Under the pieces are notes generated by a model. The model was given only the letters and a program-made list of their open reading frames with translations. It was not told the DNA's origin and searched no databases. A program made the translations under genes and the position numbers. From the NCBI RefSeq assembly GCF_040932485.1, contig NZ_JBFRBH010000001.1:62001-126000 (forward strand): a stretch of 64,000 nt of DNA, read 5' to 3'. The stretch comes from Gymnodinialimonas sp. 202GB13-11 (GTDB taxonomy: Bacteria; Pseudomonadota; Alphaproteobacteria; Rhodobacterales; Rhodobacteraceae). Of this stretch, positions 1 through 8,848 are shown piece by piece (the stretch's first letter is position 1; each line of letters starts with the position of its first letter).

Positions 1-1
1 T

Positions 2-1447
2 GACGAAATTTCGATCCGGCTCTTTTCCGGCGAAATCCACGGCCTTCTGGGCGAAAACGGATGCGGGAAATCGACCCTCATCAAGATATTGTCAGGGGTT
101 CATCAACCCGATGCGGGATCCCTGAAACTGCGCGGTGAAGCCGTTTACTTGAACACTCCTATTCATGCTCGTTCCATGGGTGTGGCAACCGTGTTTCAGG
201 AGTTTTCATTGGCCCAGACGTTGACCGTCGCCGAAAACATCTTTCTTGGCCGGTATTTGCACCGCGGTCCGTTTGTTGATTGGGCAGGTATGAGGCGCGA
301 AGCGGCGCGGGTTCTGCATTCTCTAGACATCGAGATCGATCCAACGCGCCTAGTTTCAAACCTCTCGGTTGCGGAACAGCAATTGGTCGAAATCGCCAAG
401 GCCATTTCGATGGACGCGACTCTTCTTATTCTCGACGAGCCGTCAACAGCGCTGGGCGAACAGGAAATCATTGCCCTCCACGGCCTTCTGCGGCGAATGA
501 AAGAGCGTGGCGTTGCCATCCTCTATATCTCTCATCGTTTGGACGAAGTGGTTGATCTCGTGGATACGGCGACCATTTTGAAGGACGGCAAGGTTGTGTC
601 AACGGCGGGGGGGACCGCGTTGAACGTCCACGAGATTGTCTCAAAGATGGTCGGCGAGGACATCGACGAGCATTACCCAAAAGACCGGAATGCGACAGGC
701 GAGACGTTGCTGGATGTTCGGAACCTACGGTCCGAAAAGGGCGCAAACGGGGCCAGCTTCCAGGTCCGGAAGGGCGAGGTTTTTGGCCTCGGCGGTGTCA
801 TCGGCTCCGGGCGCACAGAGATCGCGCGCGCTATCTTTGGCGCGGACCCGGCTAGCGCAGGTGAGATTGAGGTCGATGGAAAGTCGTTCCGGCCAAGGCA
901 TACGCGTGATGCCATCGCAGCCGGGTTGGCCCTAGTGCCAGAGAACCGCAAATTTGACGGCCTGTTTTTCAATTTTAATGGCGGCCCCAACATGACCTCC
1001 GCGGCATTGGACAAGATCCGAAGCAAATTTCTGTTGAGCCATCGTCACGAAGCCACGGTCGCACAGGACTTCATTCGTGATCTGGAGATTTCGCCCGCCG
1101 CAGCCCAGAAATTCGTCAACTTGTTGTCCGGCGGCAATCAGCAAAAGATCGTCATCGCGCGGTGGCTGTTTGCCCAGTCTCGCGTGCTCTTGTTGGATGA
1201 GCCGACGCAAGGCATCGATATCGGGGCCAAAGTTGCCGTCTACAAATTGATCAATGAGCTCACTGCGCGCGGTTGCGCCGTGGTTCTGATCAGCTCTGAC
1301 CATAATGAACTGATCGCGATGAGCGATCGGATCGGCATCGTTCGTGATGGTGCCGTCGTTGAAACGCTGCCCGCCGGAGAGGTCACACCGGCCCATCTGG
1401 TGCAGGCGTCGGCCCATGTCGATGCCGCAGCCTACGCCGCCGCTTGA
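2..1447 (+). CDS. Sugar ABC transporter ATP-binding protein (RbsA/XylG/MglA type), 5' end outside window
   Basis: This is the ATPase of a CUT2-type sugar importer. It drives uptake of a monosaccharide or polyol delivered by a periplasmic binding protein, whose gene must lie outside the window. The reading frame is open from base 2, so the start codon is upstream. Two ABC domains are seen. The first has Walker A GENGCGKST near bases 44-70, signature LSVAEQQLVEIAK and Walker B LLILDEPS. The second has the degenerate Walker A GSGRTE typical of the family, signature LSGGNQQKIVIARWL and Walker B VLLLDEPTQGID. The permease follows 12 bp downstream, so the two are co-transcribed. The family is certain; the substrate is not shown by sequence. 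Confidence 0.95.
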   Translation, partial: DEISIRLFSGEIHGLLGENGCGKSTLIKILSGVHQPDAGSLKLRGEAVYLNTPIHARSMGVATVFQEFSLAQTLTVAENIFLGRYLHRGPFVDWAGMRREAARVLHSLDIEIDPTRLVSNLSVAEQQLVEIAKAISMDATLLILDEPSTALGEQEIIALHGLLRRMKERGVAILYISHRLDEVVDLVDTATILKDGKVVSTAGGTALNVHEIVSKMVGEDIDEHYPKDRNATGETLLDVRNLRSEKGANGASFQVRKGEVFGLGGVIGSGRTEIARAIFGADPASAGEIEVDGKSFRPRHTRDAIAAGLALVPENRKFDGLFFNFNGGPNMTSAALDKIRSKFLLSHRHEATVAQDFIRDLEISPAAAQKFVNLLSGGNQQKIVIARWLFAQSRVLLLDEPTQGIDIGAKVAVYKLINELTARGCAVVLISSDHNELIAMSDRIGIVRDGAVVETLPAGEVTPAHLVQASAHVDAAAYAAA

Positions 1448-1459
1448 GGAGGAAAGACC

Positions 1460-2455
1460 ATGCCGCAATCCAGTTTCGTTCGGCGCATTGCAGCACAGGA
1501 GTATTTTGGACCGTTGGTCGCGCTCCTTATCATTGTGGCGTTTGTCGCCCTAACCACCCCCAATTTCCTTGAGCCGCAAAACTTCCGCAATATTGCACTC
1601 CAGGTTTCGATCCTCTCAATCGTCGCCATTGGGTCGACGATTGTGATCATCACGGGCGGCATCGATCTGTCCCCCGGATCGATGATTGCGTTCCTATCGA
1701 TGTGTTTGGCCGTGTTTATCAAAAATCAGGGCCTTGATCTTTGGTTGGCGATCCCGCTGACGTTGCTGATCGGTTGCGGCCTCGGCGTCGTGAACGGCAT
1801 CTTGGTGGCCTATGTCGGCATCCCAGCCTTCATTGTAACGCTCGCGGGCTTATCAGCTTTCAAAGGTCTTGCGCTAACCCTCAATGGGGGCACCCCGGCC
1901 TTTTCCTTGTCTCCTCAATTGGGCGAGATCTTCTACGGCACATTCTTGGGGCTGCCGTTGCCATTCTTCTATGTGATTGGCGCCTATTTCTTGTTCACCA
2001 TCATAATGGAGCACACGCGATTGGGGCGCGAGATCTACGCGGTGGGCGGCAATGAATCTGCGGCACGCCTCTCGGGGATTAATGTCGCCAAAGTGCGTCT
2101 GATTGCATTCCTGTTTGCGGGCCTCTGCGCGGCGATTGGCGCGGTTCTTCTTTCCGCTCGCCTGAATTCCGGCTCTCCCAACTACGGTTCGCTGATTGAG
2201 TTACAGGCTATTGCCGCAGCCGTTGTCGGTGGGGCGAGCCTCGCCGGGGGGAGAGGGCGCGTGATCTCTACTTTGATCGGGGCTCTTATCATCGTCGTCG
2301 TGCAAAACGGTCTGAATCTGAATGCAGTGACAACGTCGATGCAAAGCCTCACCATCGGACTGATTATCCTGATTGCTGTTGGCCTCGATGTATGGCGTGC
2401 GCGCATCGGATCCGCCTTGGGCGGTTTCTTCACCAAACAACCAGCAGGGAGCTGA
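1460..2455 (+). CDS. Sugar ABC transporter permease (RbsC family)
   Basis: Inner-membrane permease of a CUT2 sugar importer, 331 aa, the usual length for RbsC/XylH proteins. The sequence is mostly hydrophobic, with about 8-10 membrane segments. It carries the family stretches ITGGIDLSPG near residues 70-80, YAVGGNESAARLSGI in the cytoplasmic loop, and AAVVGGASLAGGRG in the second half. The ATG follows an AGGAGG-like ribosome binding site 12 bp after the ATPase stop. It pairs with the upstream ATPase. With the SDR and the two epimerases downstream it forms one uptake and catabolism operon. Confidence 0.94.
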   Translation: MPQSSFVRRIAAQEYFGPLVALLIIVAFVALTTPNFLEPQNFRNIALQVSILSIVAIGSTIVIITGGIDLSPGSMIAFLSMCLAVFIKNQGLDLWLAIPLTLLIGCGLGVVNGILVAYVGIPAFIVTLAGLSAFKGLALTLNGGTPAFSLSPQLGEIFYGTFLGLPLPFFYVIGAYFLFTIIMEHTRLGREIYAVGGNESAARLSGINVAKVRLIAFLFAGLCAAIGAVLLSARLNSGSPNYGSLIELQAIAAAVVGGASLAGGRGRVISTLIGALIIVVVQNGLNLNAVTTSMQSLTIGLIILIAVGLDVWRARIGSALGGFFTKQPAGS

Positions 2456-2458
2456 CCA

Positions 2459-3241
2459 TTGGATTTCGGAATCAAGGGAAAAGTCGCCATTGTGACAGGC
2501 GGAGGCAGCGGGATTGGCAAAGCCATCGCGCAGGCTTTTCACGATGAAGGGGCTATCGTTATCATCAACGGGCGCACCCAATCGAAACTGGACACTGCGT
2601 GCCAGGACATTGGGCCCAATGCGCACGGGATCGTGGCGGATCTTCAGACGCCAGAGGGGGCAAAAGCGCTAGCGGATTTTGCCGCAGAGCGGGCGCCGGT
2701 CTCTTACTTAGTCAACAATATCGGGGTCTTCGATGTAAACGATTTCTTCGAAGTCACCGATGAACGCTGGCTTGAATACTTCGATGCGAACCTGATGACC
2801 GGCATTCGGATCACCCGACTGGTGATGAAAGACATGCTCGAACGTGGGGAGGGCAGTATCGTCTTTATCGCAAGCGAAGCCGCCGTGCGTTCCATCGGGA
2901 ATATGGTGCCTTATTCCACCACCAAATCGGCGATGCTTGGCCTGTCGCGGGCTCTATCCGAAAACACGCGGGGAACCGGCGTACGTGTTACCACTTACAT
3001 GCCAGGCACAACGGCCACTGAATCGGTTCAGGGATATTTTGAGGGGCTGGCAAAAGATCAGGGCAAGACCGTTGATGAGGCTCTGACGGATTTCTATCGT
3101 TACGTGCAGCCCGGAAATCTTTCACAGCAGTTGATCGATCCGGCCATGCATGGCCGCGGAGTTGTACAGCTTGCAACAAACACAGCGATGAATGGCGTCT
3201 GCCATCGAGCCGACGGTGGCACGATAAGGAGCATATTGTGA
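2459..3241 (+). CDS. SDR-family NAD(P)-dependent oxidoreductase
   Basis: Cytoplasmic classical short-chain dehydrogenase, 260 aa. It has the dinucleotide motif TGGGSGIG (residues 13-20), NNIG at 86-89, and the catalytic set Ser139, Tyr152 and Lys156 (YSTTK). The start is TTG at 2459, just after the permease stop and preceded by AGGGAG. No ATG fits, because the nearest in-frame ATG lies far inside the Rossmann fold. The last bases overlap the next gene. From context it probably oxidises a hydroxyl of the imported sugar or polyol; the substrate is inferred only. Confidence 0.88.
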   Translation: MDFGIKGKVAIVTGGGSGIGKAIAQAFHDEGAIVIINGRTQSKLDTACQDIGPNAHGIVADLQTPEGAKALADFAAERAPVSYLVNNIGVFDVNDFFEVTDERWLEYFDANLMTGIRITRLVMKDMLERGEGSIVFIASEAAVRSIGNMVPYSTTKSAMLGLSRALSENTRGTGVRVTTYMPGTTATESVQGYFEGLAKDQGKTVDEALTDFYRYVQPGNLSQQLIDPAMHGRGVVQLATNTAMNGVCHRADGGTIRSIL

Positions 3242-4143
3242 TGGCAGATTTCGGTATTCATGCTCTGGTGTGGGAAACAGTCTGGACCCCCGACGCGATC
3301 AAACGGGCGATGGCTCAAACGGCTGAGACCGGGTTCGGTATGATCGAGGTTGTGATTTTTGATCCTAGCGAAGCCCGCGCCGATCTGACCGCGAAGGCGT
3401 TAGCGGATAATGGCCTTTCCGGAGTTGTTGGTATGGCTCTGAACGCCAACGCTGACATCTCTAGCGCCGATCCTGCCATTGCCGATGCTGGCGAAACACT
3501 GATCTCGGACGCATTGGCCGCAACACGCGACATGGGCCTGACCAAACTGGGCGGCGTAACCCATTCTGCCATGCAGCGCTATCTAAGCGCGTGCGATTCG
3601 GATGCTCCAAAACGAATCCGAGATACCTATGGGCGTTTGGCCGAACGGGCGCGTCAACTTGGCGTCCAGCTTGGGGTCGAAGCCGTGAACCGCTACGAGA
3701 GCAACGTTGTGAACACAGTTGAAGACGCAGCAAGCATCGTGCGCGAGGTCGATCCCGCGGCCCTTTTTGCTCATATCGATACCTATCATATGAATATCGA
3801 AGAGCATGACGTCTCGGACGCGATCCGTCGCAACATCGATGTCATCGGCCATGTCCATATCGGCGAAAGCCATCGTGGCTATCTTGGCTCAGGTTCCGTC
3901 GATTTTGCTCAAACTTTCCGGGCGCTTGCAGCAGCGAACTACGACGGCCCAATTGTGTTTGAGGCCTTTTCACCCGGAATCTTGAATGCTGACGTTTCCG
4001 ACGCCCTTGCAGCCTGGACAACCCATTGGAGCGATAGTTCCAGTCTCGCGAAGAACGCGCTTGTCTTCATGCAAGGCCAGCACGCAGCGGCAGAGAAATC
4101 CCTGGTCAATCGATCCGTATTGGCGCGACGCACAGCGATCTGA
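3238..4143 (+). CDS. Sugar phosphate isomerase/epimerase, D-tagatose/D-psicose 3-epimerase-like
   Basis: TIM-barrel epimerase of the AP_endonuc_2 (xylose-isomerase-like) superfamily. The four metal ligands of ketose 3-epimerases are all present, numbering from the GTG at 3238: Glu148 (EAVNRYES), Asp181 (HIDTYHMNIEE), His207 (HVHIGESHRG) and Glu242 (VFEAFSP). It is therefore expected to act at C3 of a ketose. GTG 3238 overlaps the SDR stop; ATG at 3241 is an equally good start and would remove one residue. It is followed 11 bp later by a clear paralog, an unusual tandem arrangement. Confidence 0.9.
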   Translation: MMADFGIHALVWETVWTPDAIKRAMAQTAETGFGMIEVVIFDPSEARADLTAKALADNGLSGVVGMALNANADISSADPAIADAGETLISDALAATRDMGLTKLGGVTHSAMQRYLSACDSDAPKRIRDTYGRLAERARQLGVQLGVEAVNRYESNVVNTVEDAASIVREVDPAALFAHIDTYHMNIEEHDVSDAIRRNIDVIGHVHIGESHRGYLGSGSVDFAQTFRALAAANYDGPIVFEAFSPGILNADVSDALAAWTTHWSDSSSLAKNALVFMQGQHAAAEKSLVNRSVLARRTAI

Positions 4144-4154
4144 AGGAGATACAC

Positions 4155-5036
4155 ATGAAAGACGCGAAACTTGGCGTTCATAATCTGGTCTTCGGTGACG
4201 CTTGGACGGCTGACATCGCAGCATCGGCCACTCGCGCCGCCGCGGATATCGGGTTTGACCTGCTTGAAGTCTTGATTTTCGATCCGTCCGAGATTGATGT
4301 CGCAATGACGAGGCAGGCGATGGCCGGAACGGGCCTGGAATTGCGATTGGGCATGGCTTTGGGTCCTGAAACGGATATTTCCAGTAGCAACCCCGACATC
4401 GCTGCTGCCGGCGAAGTGACGGTCGAGCGATGCCTTGAGATTTCGTCAGACCTTGGCGCGCCTTCGGTCAGCGGGATTACCTATGCTGCTTTCAACAACT
4501 ATGATGTCGGCCCCACCACCGCTCAACGTGATCAAGTGCTCGCATCATTCAGCAGGCTAGATGACCGCGCGGGTGCGTTGGGGCTCCGTTTGGGTATAGA
4601 GCCGGTTAATCGGTATGAGTCCCACCTGATCAACACCATTGACCAGGCCACCGACGCGATCCGCGAAATCGGTGGCAAGAACCTGTTCGTGCATATGGAC
4701 ACGTTCCACATGAATATCGAAGAAGCGGATTTCACCGCTTCCATTGCGCGCGCGGGTTCCTTGCTTGGATACGCACATTTGGCAGACAATCATCGCGGAT
4801 TGCTGGGCGCAGGTACATTTGACTTCAAGACGTATTTCCGTGCACTGGCGGCCGCCGGATATACTGGAGACTTCACGGTCGAGAGCTTTTCACCGGCTGT
4901 ACTTGGTCCCGATCTCTCCGCGGCAGTCTCAATATGGCGCGAGCCTTGGAGCGATCCCACAAAAGCCGCGCGCCAAGCCTTGGCGTTCATGCGGTCGGGA
5001 ATTGAGGCTGCCACAGCCGCGAACACCGCACGGTAA
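4155..5036 (+). CDS. Second sugar 3-epimerase-like TIM-barrel protein (paralog)
   Basis: 293 aa, the same family as the preceding gene. All four expected metal ligands are kept: Glu149 (EPVNRYES), Asp182 (HMDTFHMNIEE), His208 (AHLADNHRG) and Glu243 (VESFSP). The ATG at 4155 has AAGGAG a few bases upstream. The two copies share long motifs but differ in helices and loops, so this is an old duplication and not a recent repeat. Both look catalytically competent. They may form a heteromer or act on two successive ketoses. Confidence 0.9.
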   Translation: MKDAKLGVHNLVFGDAWTADIAASATRAAADIGFDLLEVLIFDPSEIDVAMTRQAMAGTGLELRLGMALGPETDISSSNPDIAAAGEVTVERCLEISSDLGAPSVSGITYAAFNNYDVGPTTAQRDQVLASFSRLDDRAGALGLRLGIEPVNRYESHLINTIDQATDAIREIGGKNLFVHMDTFHMNIEEADFTASIARAGSLLGYAHLADNHRGLLGAGTFDFKTYFRALAAAGYTGDFTVESFSPAVLGPDLSAAVSIWREPWSDPTKAARQALAFMRSGIEAATAANTAR

Positions 5037-5128
5037 GGTCAATCAAAGAAAAAAATTCCTTCCACGCTTCATGCCGGGTACAACTGTTTCGAACCAATGC
5101 GACTTCTTCGAGTTATGGGCACATCGCA

Positions 5129-6025
5129 ATGAATTTAGAAACACAGCAGGGTATACTCAGTCGCATCCGTTGGATGTCAGCGTACATGAACCCCGCACTG
5201 CGGCGGATCGCTGACCGCGTTCTAGAGGCACCAGAGGACGTTAAGTCAATCTCGATCAAGGACTTGGCCGCCCAGTGTAAGGTCTCTGAATCGACGGTGA
5301 CGCGCTTTGTACGTGAGGTGAAAATTTCAAGCTTTCAGCAGCTCAAGATCCAAATCGCCGAGGAATTGTCGAAGTCGACCGCATCTGAAGGCGCCGCCTC
5401 ATCAGATCGTCTGGTCTACGAAGACATCGCAGAAGGTGACAATTCGGTTGATGTTGTCTCGAAGATTGCTGGTCGCTACTCCCTTACTGTCGAAGACACC
5501 CGGGCCCGATTGAACATACTACAGGTAGAAGCCGCCGTGGAAGCAATCGAGGCATCAAATATGCTGGCCTTTTTTGCGATGGGTTCATCGTTAATCTGTG
5601 TGGAAAACGCGCTGATGCGTTTCATGCGTGTTGGCAAGACGTGTCAGTTTTTTCGTGACGTTGGCGTTCGACAGATTTCCACCGCGACGCTGGGTCCCGG
5701 GACACTCGCCATCGGCATAAGCAATTCCGGCCGGACAATCCCTACCGTCGACGCCTTGAAGGCCGCCAAGGAACAAGGGGCCATGACGCTAGGCATCACG
5801 TCATTTTCCGACAGCCCGATCGTTCGCCATTCTGACATCAAACTGTTTACGCCAACCGTGACGGGCGTGACCGGGGATGCTGATTATCACGAGTCGATGG
5901 TGTCAAAGATCGCACAGCTTCAAGTCGTGGATGTCCTTTATTCTCTGTACGCGCTCCGCAACTTCGGAAACGCGGTTGAGCAACTTGAAAGGACGGCAGC
6001 CGTCACTTCGCTTACAAGGTATTAG
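5129..6025 (+). CDS. MurR/RpiR-family transcriptional regulator
   Basis: 298 aa with an N-terminal RpiR-type helix-turn-helix (about residues 15-80, including SIKDLAAQCKVSESTVTRFVRE). A C-terminal SIS sugar-phosphate-binding domain spans about residues 125-265, with GSS and SNSGRT phosphate-binding loops. Such proteins sense a phosphosugar and control the adjacent catabolic genes, so the preceding operon is the likely target. The 92-bp gap upstream leaves room for its own promoter. It is the last intact gene of the sugar locus before the mobile element. Confidence 0.93.
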   Translation: MNLETQQGILSRIRWMSAYMNPALRRIADRVLEAPEDVKSISIKDLAAQCKVSESTVTRFVREVKISSFQQLKIQIAEELSKSTASEGAASSDRLVYEDIAEGDNSVDVVSKIAGRYSLTVEDTRARLNILQVEAAVEAIEASNMLAFFAMGSSLICVENALMRFMRVGKTCQFFRDVGVRQISTATLGPGTLAIGISNSGRTIPTVDALKAAKEQGAMTLGITSFSDSPIVRHSDIKLFTPTVTGVTGDADYHESMVSKIAQLQVVDVLYSLYALRNFGNAVEQLERTAAVTSLTRY

Positions 6026-6438
6026 AGTAACCGGATGGCGTCATCACCAACGGGGCAGGCTAAGTCGGTTTGAAAGGCGAGAGTTTCTGGTACATCGTAA
6101 CTACCAAGGAGTGGAGATGAGACAGTAACCCCGAACGGGAAAAGGCCACTGTGAGAGAGTCGCTAACGACATTCGCTGCGCGACGCAAACAGTATTCAGC
6201 CGATGAGAAGATCAGGATCGTCGTTTGCTAACCGGTTCGTCGTCAGAGTTTGTGGGTTCAGGATAGCAGAATTTGTCAAGAGTGTTCTTAGCTCATCGTA
6301 GTTTCCGAAAAGTAGGACCTGAGACAGACAACTGGGACGTAAAAGAGCATAGGCGAGAAGATCGTCAAGGAAATCAAGCGGACCTCTTTGTTTTCATTGG
6401 CATTGAGCTGCTGGAGCTAAGTCCGAAGCCGCTGCCAA
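6026..6438. other. Junction between sugar locus and integrative element; no intact gene
   Basis: This stretch separates the RpiR gene from DUF2274, the last gene of the trb operon. In Tn4371-like elements trbI lies close to one end, so the element's left attachment site should fall here. The only recognisable content is a stub of an IS3-type transposase (6151-6231). No direct repeat could be assigned because the other end of the element is outside the window. Confidence 0.5.
6151..6231 (+). pseudogene. Remnant of IS3-family orfA
   Basis: A GTG-started frame encodes ARRKQYSADEKIRIVV and then stops. This is the conserved N-terminal region of IS3-family OrfA proteins (usual form RRATRKQYSAEEKIRIV). 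The preceding residues NDIRCAT are found one frame over, so the fragment is frameshifted. Only about 27 codons remain, with no orfB nearby. Confidence 0.6.
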
Positions 6439-6669
6439 TCACGAGCGAGGCGTGCGTAGGTCGCTCCGTGCTTTCGAAAACCCACGATCCGTGGCCATGA
6501 AACGTGCGATCATGGGGGCGATCAGTCGCGAGGGTTCAAGTTTTTGGTCGGTTTGGTTGCCAAGGACTCGTGCGTAGTCGATCAGATCCCGATGAACGCC
6601 TGCGGGCAATTCCACAGTAAGCTTGACGGGTTTGTCGTCAGGAATGGCACTCAACTTCAGTTTCGTCAT
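6439..6669 (-). CDS. DUF2274 family protein of the trb operon
   Basis: Small soluble protein, 76 aa, starting MTKLKLSAIPDDKPVKLTVE, a form typical of DUF2274. This family follows trbI in many conjugative elements of proteobacteria. Its ATG overlaps the trbI stop by four bases. The middle (LPAGVHRDLIDYARVL) resembles a ribbon-helix-helix half, so DNA or subunit binding is possible, but no function is established. Confidence 0.8.
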   Translation of the reverse strand: MTKLKLSAIPDDKPVKLTVELPAGVHRDLIDYARVLGNQTDQKLEPSRLIAPMIARFMATDRGFSKARSDLRTPRS

Positions 6670-7865
6670 CGCACTTCTCCCAACGGTTCAAGGATCAGGT
6701 CTCTGGTGGTCATCACGCGTACCGGGAAACCGGGGCGGATCGTGAGGGCTGGCGGGACGGAGATTTGTTGGCGGACGATCTCTTCGCCAGTGCGCCCGAT
6801 TGTACCCTGAGCAGCCTCGCGGATAGCCGTTGCGACGTCGTCCTCGCTTGCTGCTCCGCTTTCCAGACCGACGTTGAGGATCGTGGCGAGACCTGCGGCG
6901 AGGAGGACTCTACCCCAATGGTTGTTGACCCGATCCTGCAGGCCTGCGGTGCCTGCTCGGTCGGTGCCGGGTTCGCGATTGAGGTTCATGGACCGGCCAT
7001 CGGGAAGGATGAGACGGGTCCAAACCAGAAGGAGGCGGTTCTGACCCATGACGATATCGCTGTCGTATTCGCCAAGAAGCCGCGCGCCTTGAGGGATGAG
7101 CAGGTAGCGTCCGGAGGGGGTGTCATAGACGTTGGAGGTGACTTGCGCGGCGATCTGGCCTGGCAGATCCGAGCGGAGCGCGGTGATGAGCGCGGCGGGA
7201 ATTACTGTGCCGGCCTGAAGGATGTAGGGACTTGGTGGAGACACCAGCCGTTCTGAGCTAACGGGATCAGTAGCTGTTCCGCGTGTTAGGACGGTGTCCC
7301 GGCCTGCTGTAGTGTCTTGAGGCGCAGAAGAGCCCTGCGGCATGGGGAACATATTCGAACCCATGGGGGCAGGCCCAGGATCTGCACCGCTGCCTTGGAA
7401 CCCGGTTTGCGTCTCTGCAAAAAGGGCGCTCAATCTGGCGGCCTCGATCTCTTGCAGTCGAAGCTGTTCCGCTGGATCAACCCCGGGCGCTGAAAGCCCT
7501 GTGATGGGAGGAATGGGAACCGGATCACCCCGTTCCTGCGCACTGAGGATGGGCCGACCAAGCTCGCCTGGCAGTGGTGGCCCAAGACGGGGAACATCGC
7601 CATAGTTCGTTGGCAATCGGGAGAGACCTTCGGCCGCCTGAATGGCTTCGATCGAATACAACTCGGAAGGTGTGTCTCTGGCCTGGCGGCCCTGCAAAGC
7701 AACAATAAGGATGGCACCAAGACCGAGACCGCCGATTGCCAAGAGCGCCGCGATGGCTTTTCGGGAAAGGCGCATGACGCGCGGTGGGTCGGGGCGGAGC
7801 CGGAGGTCCTGAGCGATGTCCTGCTCAATTCGCGGGCCTTTGGGATCGCTGGTTGGAGTTGTCAT
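6666..7865 (-). CDS. trbI: Conjugal transfer protein TrbI (VirB10-like)
   Basis: 399 aa inner-membrane protein spanning the periplasm as part of the type IV secretion core. A short cytoplasmic N-terminus is followed by one membrane segment (about residues 37-55, AIAALLAIGGLGLGAILIVA), a Pro-rich linker, and the VirB10 beta-barrel domain with VIPAALITALRSDLPGQ and YLLIPQGARLLGEYDS. The start overlaps the trbG stop (ATGA). Length and order match TrbI of Tn4371-like elements. Confidence 0.96.
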   Translation of the reverse strand: MTTPTSDPKGPRIEQDIAQDLRLRPDPPRVMRLSRKAIAALLAIGGLGLGAILIVALQGRQARDTPSELYSIEAIQAAEGLSRLPTNYGDVPRLGPPLPGELGRPILSAQERGDPVPIPPITGLSAPGVDPAEQLRLQEIEAARLSALFAETQTGFQGSGADPGPAPMGSNMFPMPQGSSAPQDTTAGRDTVLTRGTATDPVSSERLVSPPSPYILQAGTVIPAALITALRSDLPGQIAAQVTSNVYDTPSGRYLLIPQGARLLGEYDSDIVMGQNRLLLVWTRLILPDGRSMNLNREPGTDRAGTAGLQDRVNNHWGRVLLAAGLATILNVGLESGAASEDDVATAIREAAQGTIGRTGEEIVRQQISVPPALTIRPGFPVRVMTTRDLILEPLGEVR

Positions 7866-8848
7866 CTCAACTGACCCTCCGCAACGCCAGGGTGTGCGCG
7901 ACGGTGCTCGATGCCGTCCATCCGCACGATCCGGACCACTTCCTGCCGGGTCTCACCCAATCTCAGTTCTGCGGCCCCAAAGAGCCGGTCAACGATCAGG
8001 ACATTGCCCGTAACGCGGGTGTTGACGATCTGGCCCTGGCCGTCCGGTCCGAGCACGAACAGAGGCGGCATTTCCCCTTGGGCGATGCCGATCGGGAAAA
8101 CGACAAATACCCGGCGACCATCGTCGAAGACCGCAACCGGACGCCAGGGTGGGCTGTCACCCTGCAGACCGTAGCGATAGTCCCGATCTGCCTCATGTGG
8201 GATGGTCGGGCGCAGCAAGGTTGGTAGTCGCGGGCGTGTCGGCTCTTCGGGATAGGCCCAGGCGACGGCGGGCATCCAGATCTCTTCGCTGGCGCGCAGC
8301 TCGATCAGGTAATTCCGCCGGTCGGTGCTAATGACGAGATTTGTGGTGATGTCCGGACGCGTCGGTTTGACGAGGACATGGACGCGGGCAGTGCGGCCTG
8401 CGCCGCTCACAGTGTCGCCGATGATCCAGCGCGCTGTATCGCCTGCCGCGATGGGCCCCGGGCCGGTCAGCTGTTCGCCCGCCTCCAGCGTGATCGTCGT
8501 GATCTGGCCGGGGGCGGCATAGACTTGGTAAAGCGCGCCTTCGCTCCAAGGGAAGACCTGCAGGGCGTTGTAAAAGCCCTCGGGGCGCGGCTCGATGCGT
8601 GCGGCTGCATTGGCGGCTGCGATCCGGGCCTCTGGCGTTTCGGCCTCGGGGTCGCCCCCTCGGGAAGGGGTCCATGACGGCGGGATGTGGACCGGGCGCA
8701 GAGGATCTTCCGCCGGTGGCGGTGACGGAGGAGGTGCGAGGGTCGGCACTATGTCGTCATAGGTGATCTGTGGCGGGGGCTCGTTGGCGCACGCCGTCAA
8801 GACGGCTGTTGCGAGAAGAAGGCAGGATAGGGTTCTGAGATGGGTCAT
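7862..8848 (-). CDS. trbG: Conjugal transfer protein TrbG (VirB9-like lipoprotein)
   Basis: 328 aa outer-membrane-associated component of the T4SS core. The start at 8848 overlaps the trbF stop by four bases. The frame stays open upstream, but that part overlaps trbF. The N-terminus is a lipoprotein signal with lipobox LTAC (Cys20). A Pro-rich linker is followed by the VirB9 (CagX) domain with LYQVYAAPGQITTITLEAGE, RNYLIELRAS and a C-terminal beta-rich part. It should pair with TrbI and TrbF. Confidence 0.95.
   Translation of the reverse strand: MTHLRTLSCLLLATAVLTACANEPPPQITYDDIVPTLAPPPSPPPAEDPLRPVHIPPSWTPSRGGDPEAETPEARIAAANAAARIEPRPEGFYNALQVFPWSEGALYQVYAAPGQITTITLEAGEQLTGPGPIAAGDTARWIIGDTVSGAGRTARVHVLVKPTRPDITTNLVISTDRRNYLIELRASEEIWMPAVAWAYPEEPTRPRLPTLLRPTIPHEADRDYRYGLQGDSPPWRPVAVFDDGRRVFVVFPIGIAQGEMPPLFVLGPDGQGQIVNTRVTGNVLIVDRLFGAAELRLGETRQEVVRIVRMDGIEHRRAHPGVAEGQLR

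Noticed and set aside
6380-6400. TTTTCATT near the ICE edge as a Tn4371-type attachment core
   Set aside because: The known core is TTTTTCAT; this is only a near match and no partner copy is visible, so no att site is called.
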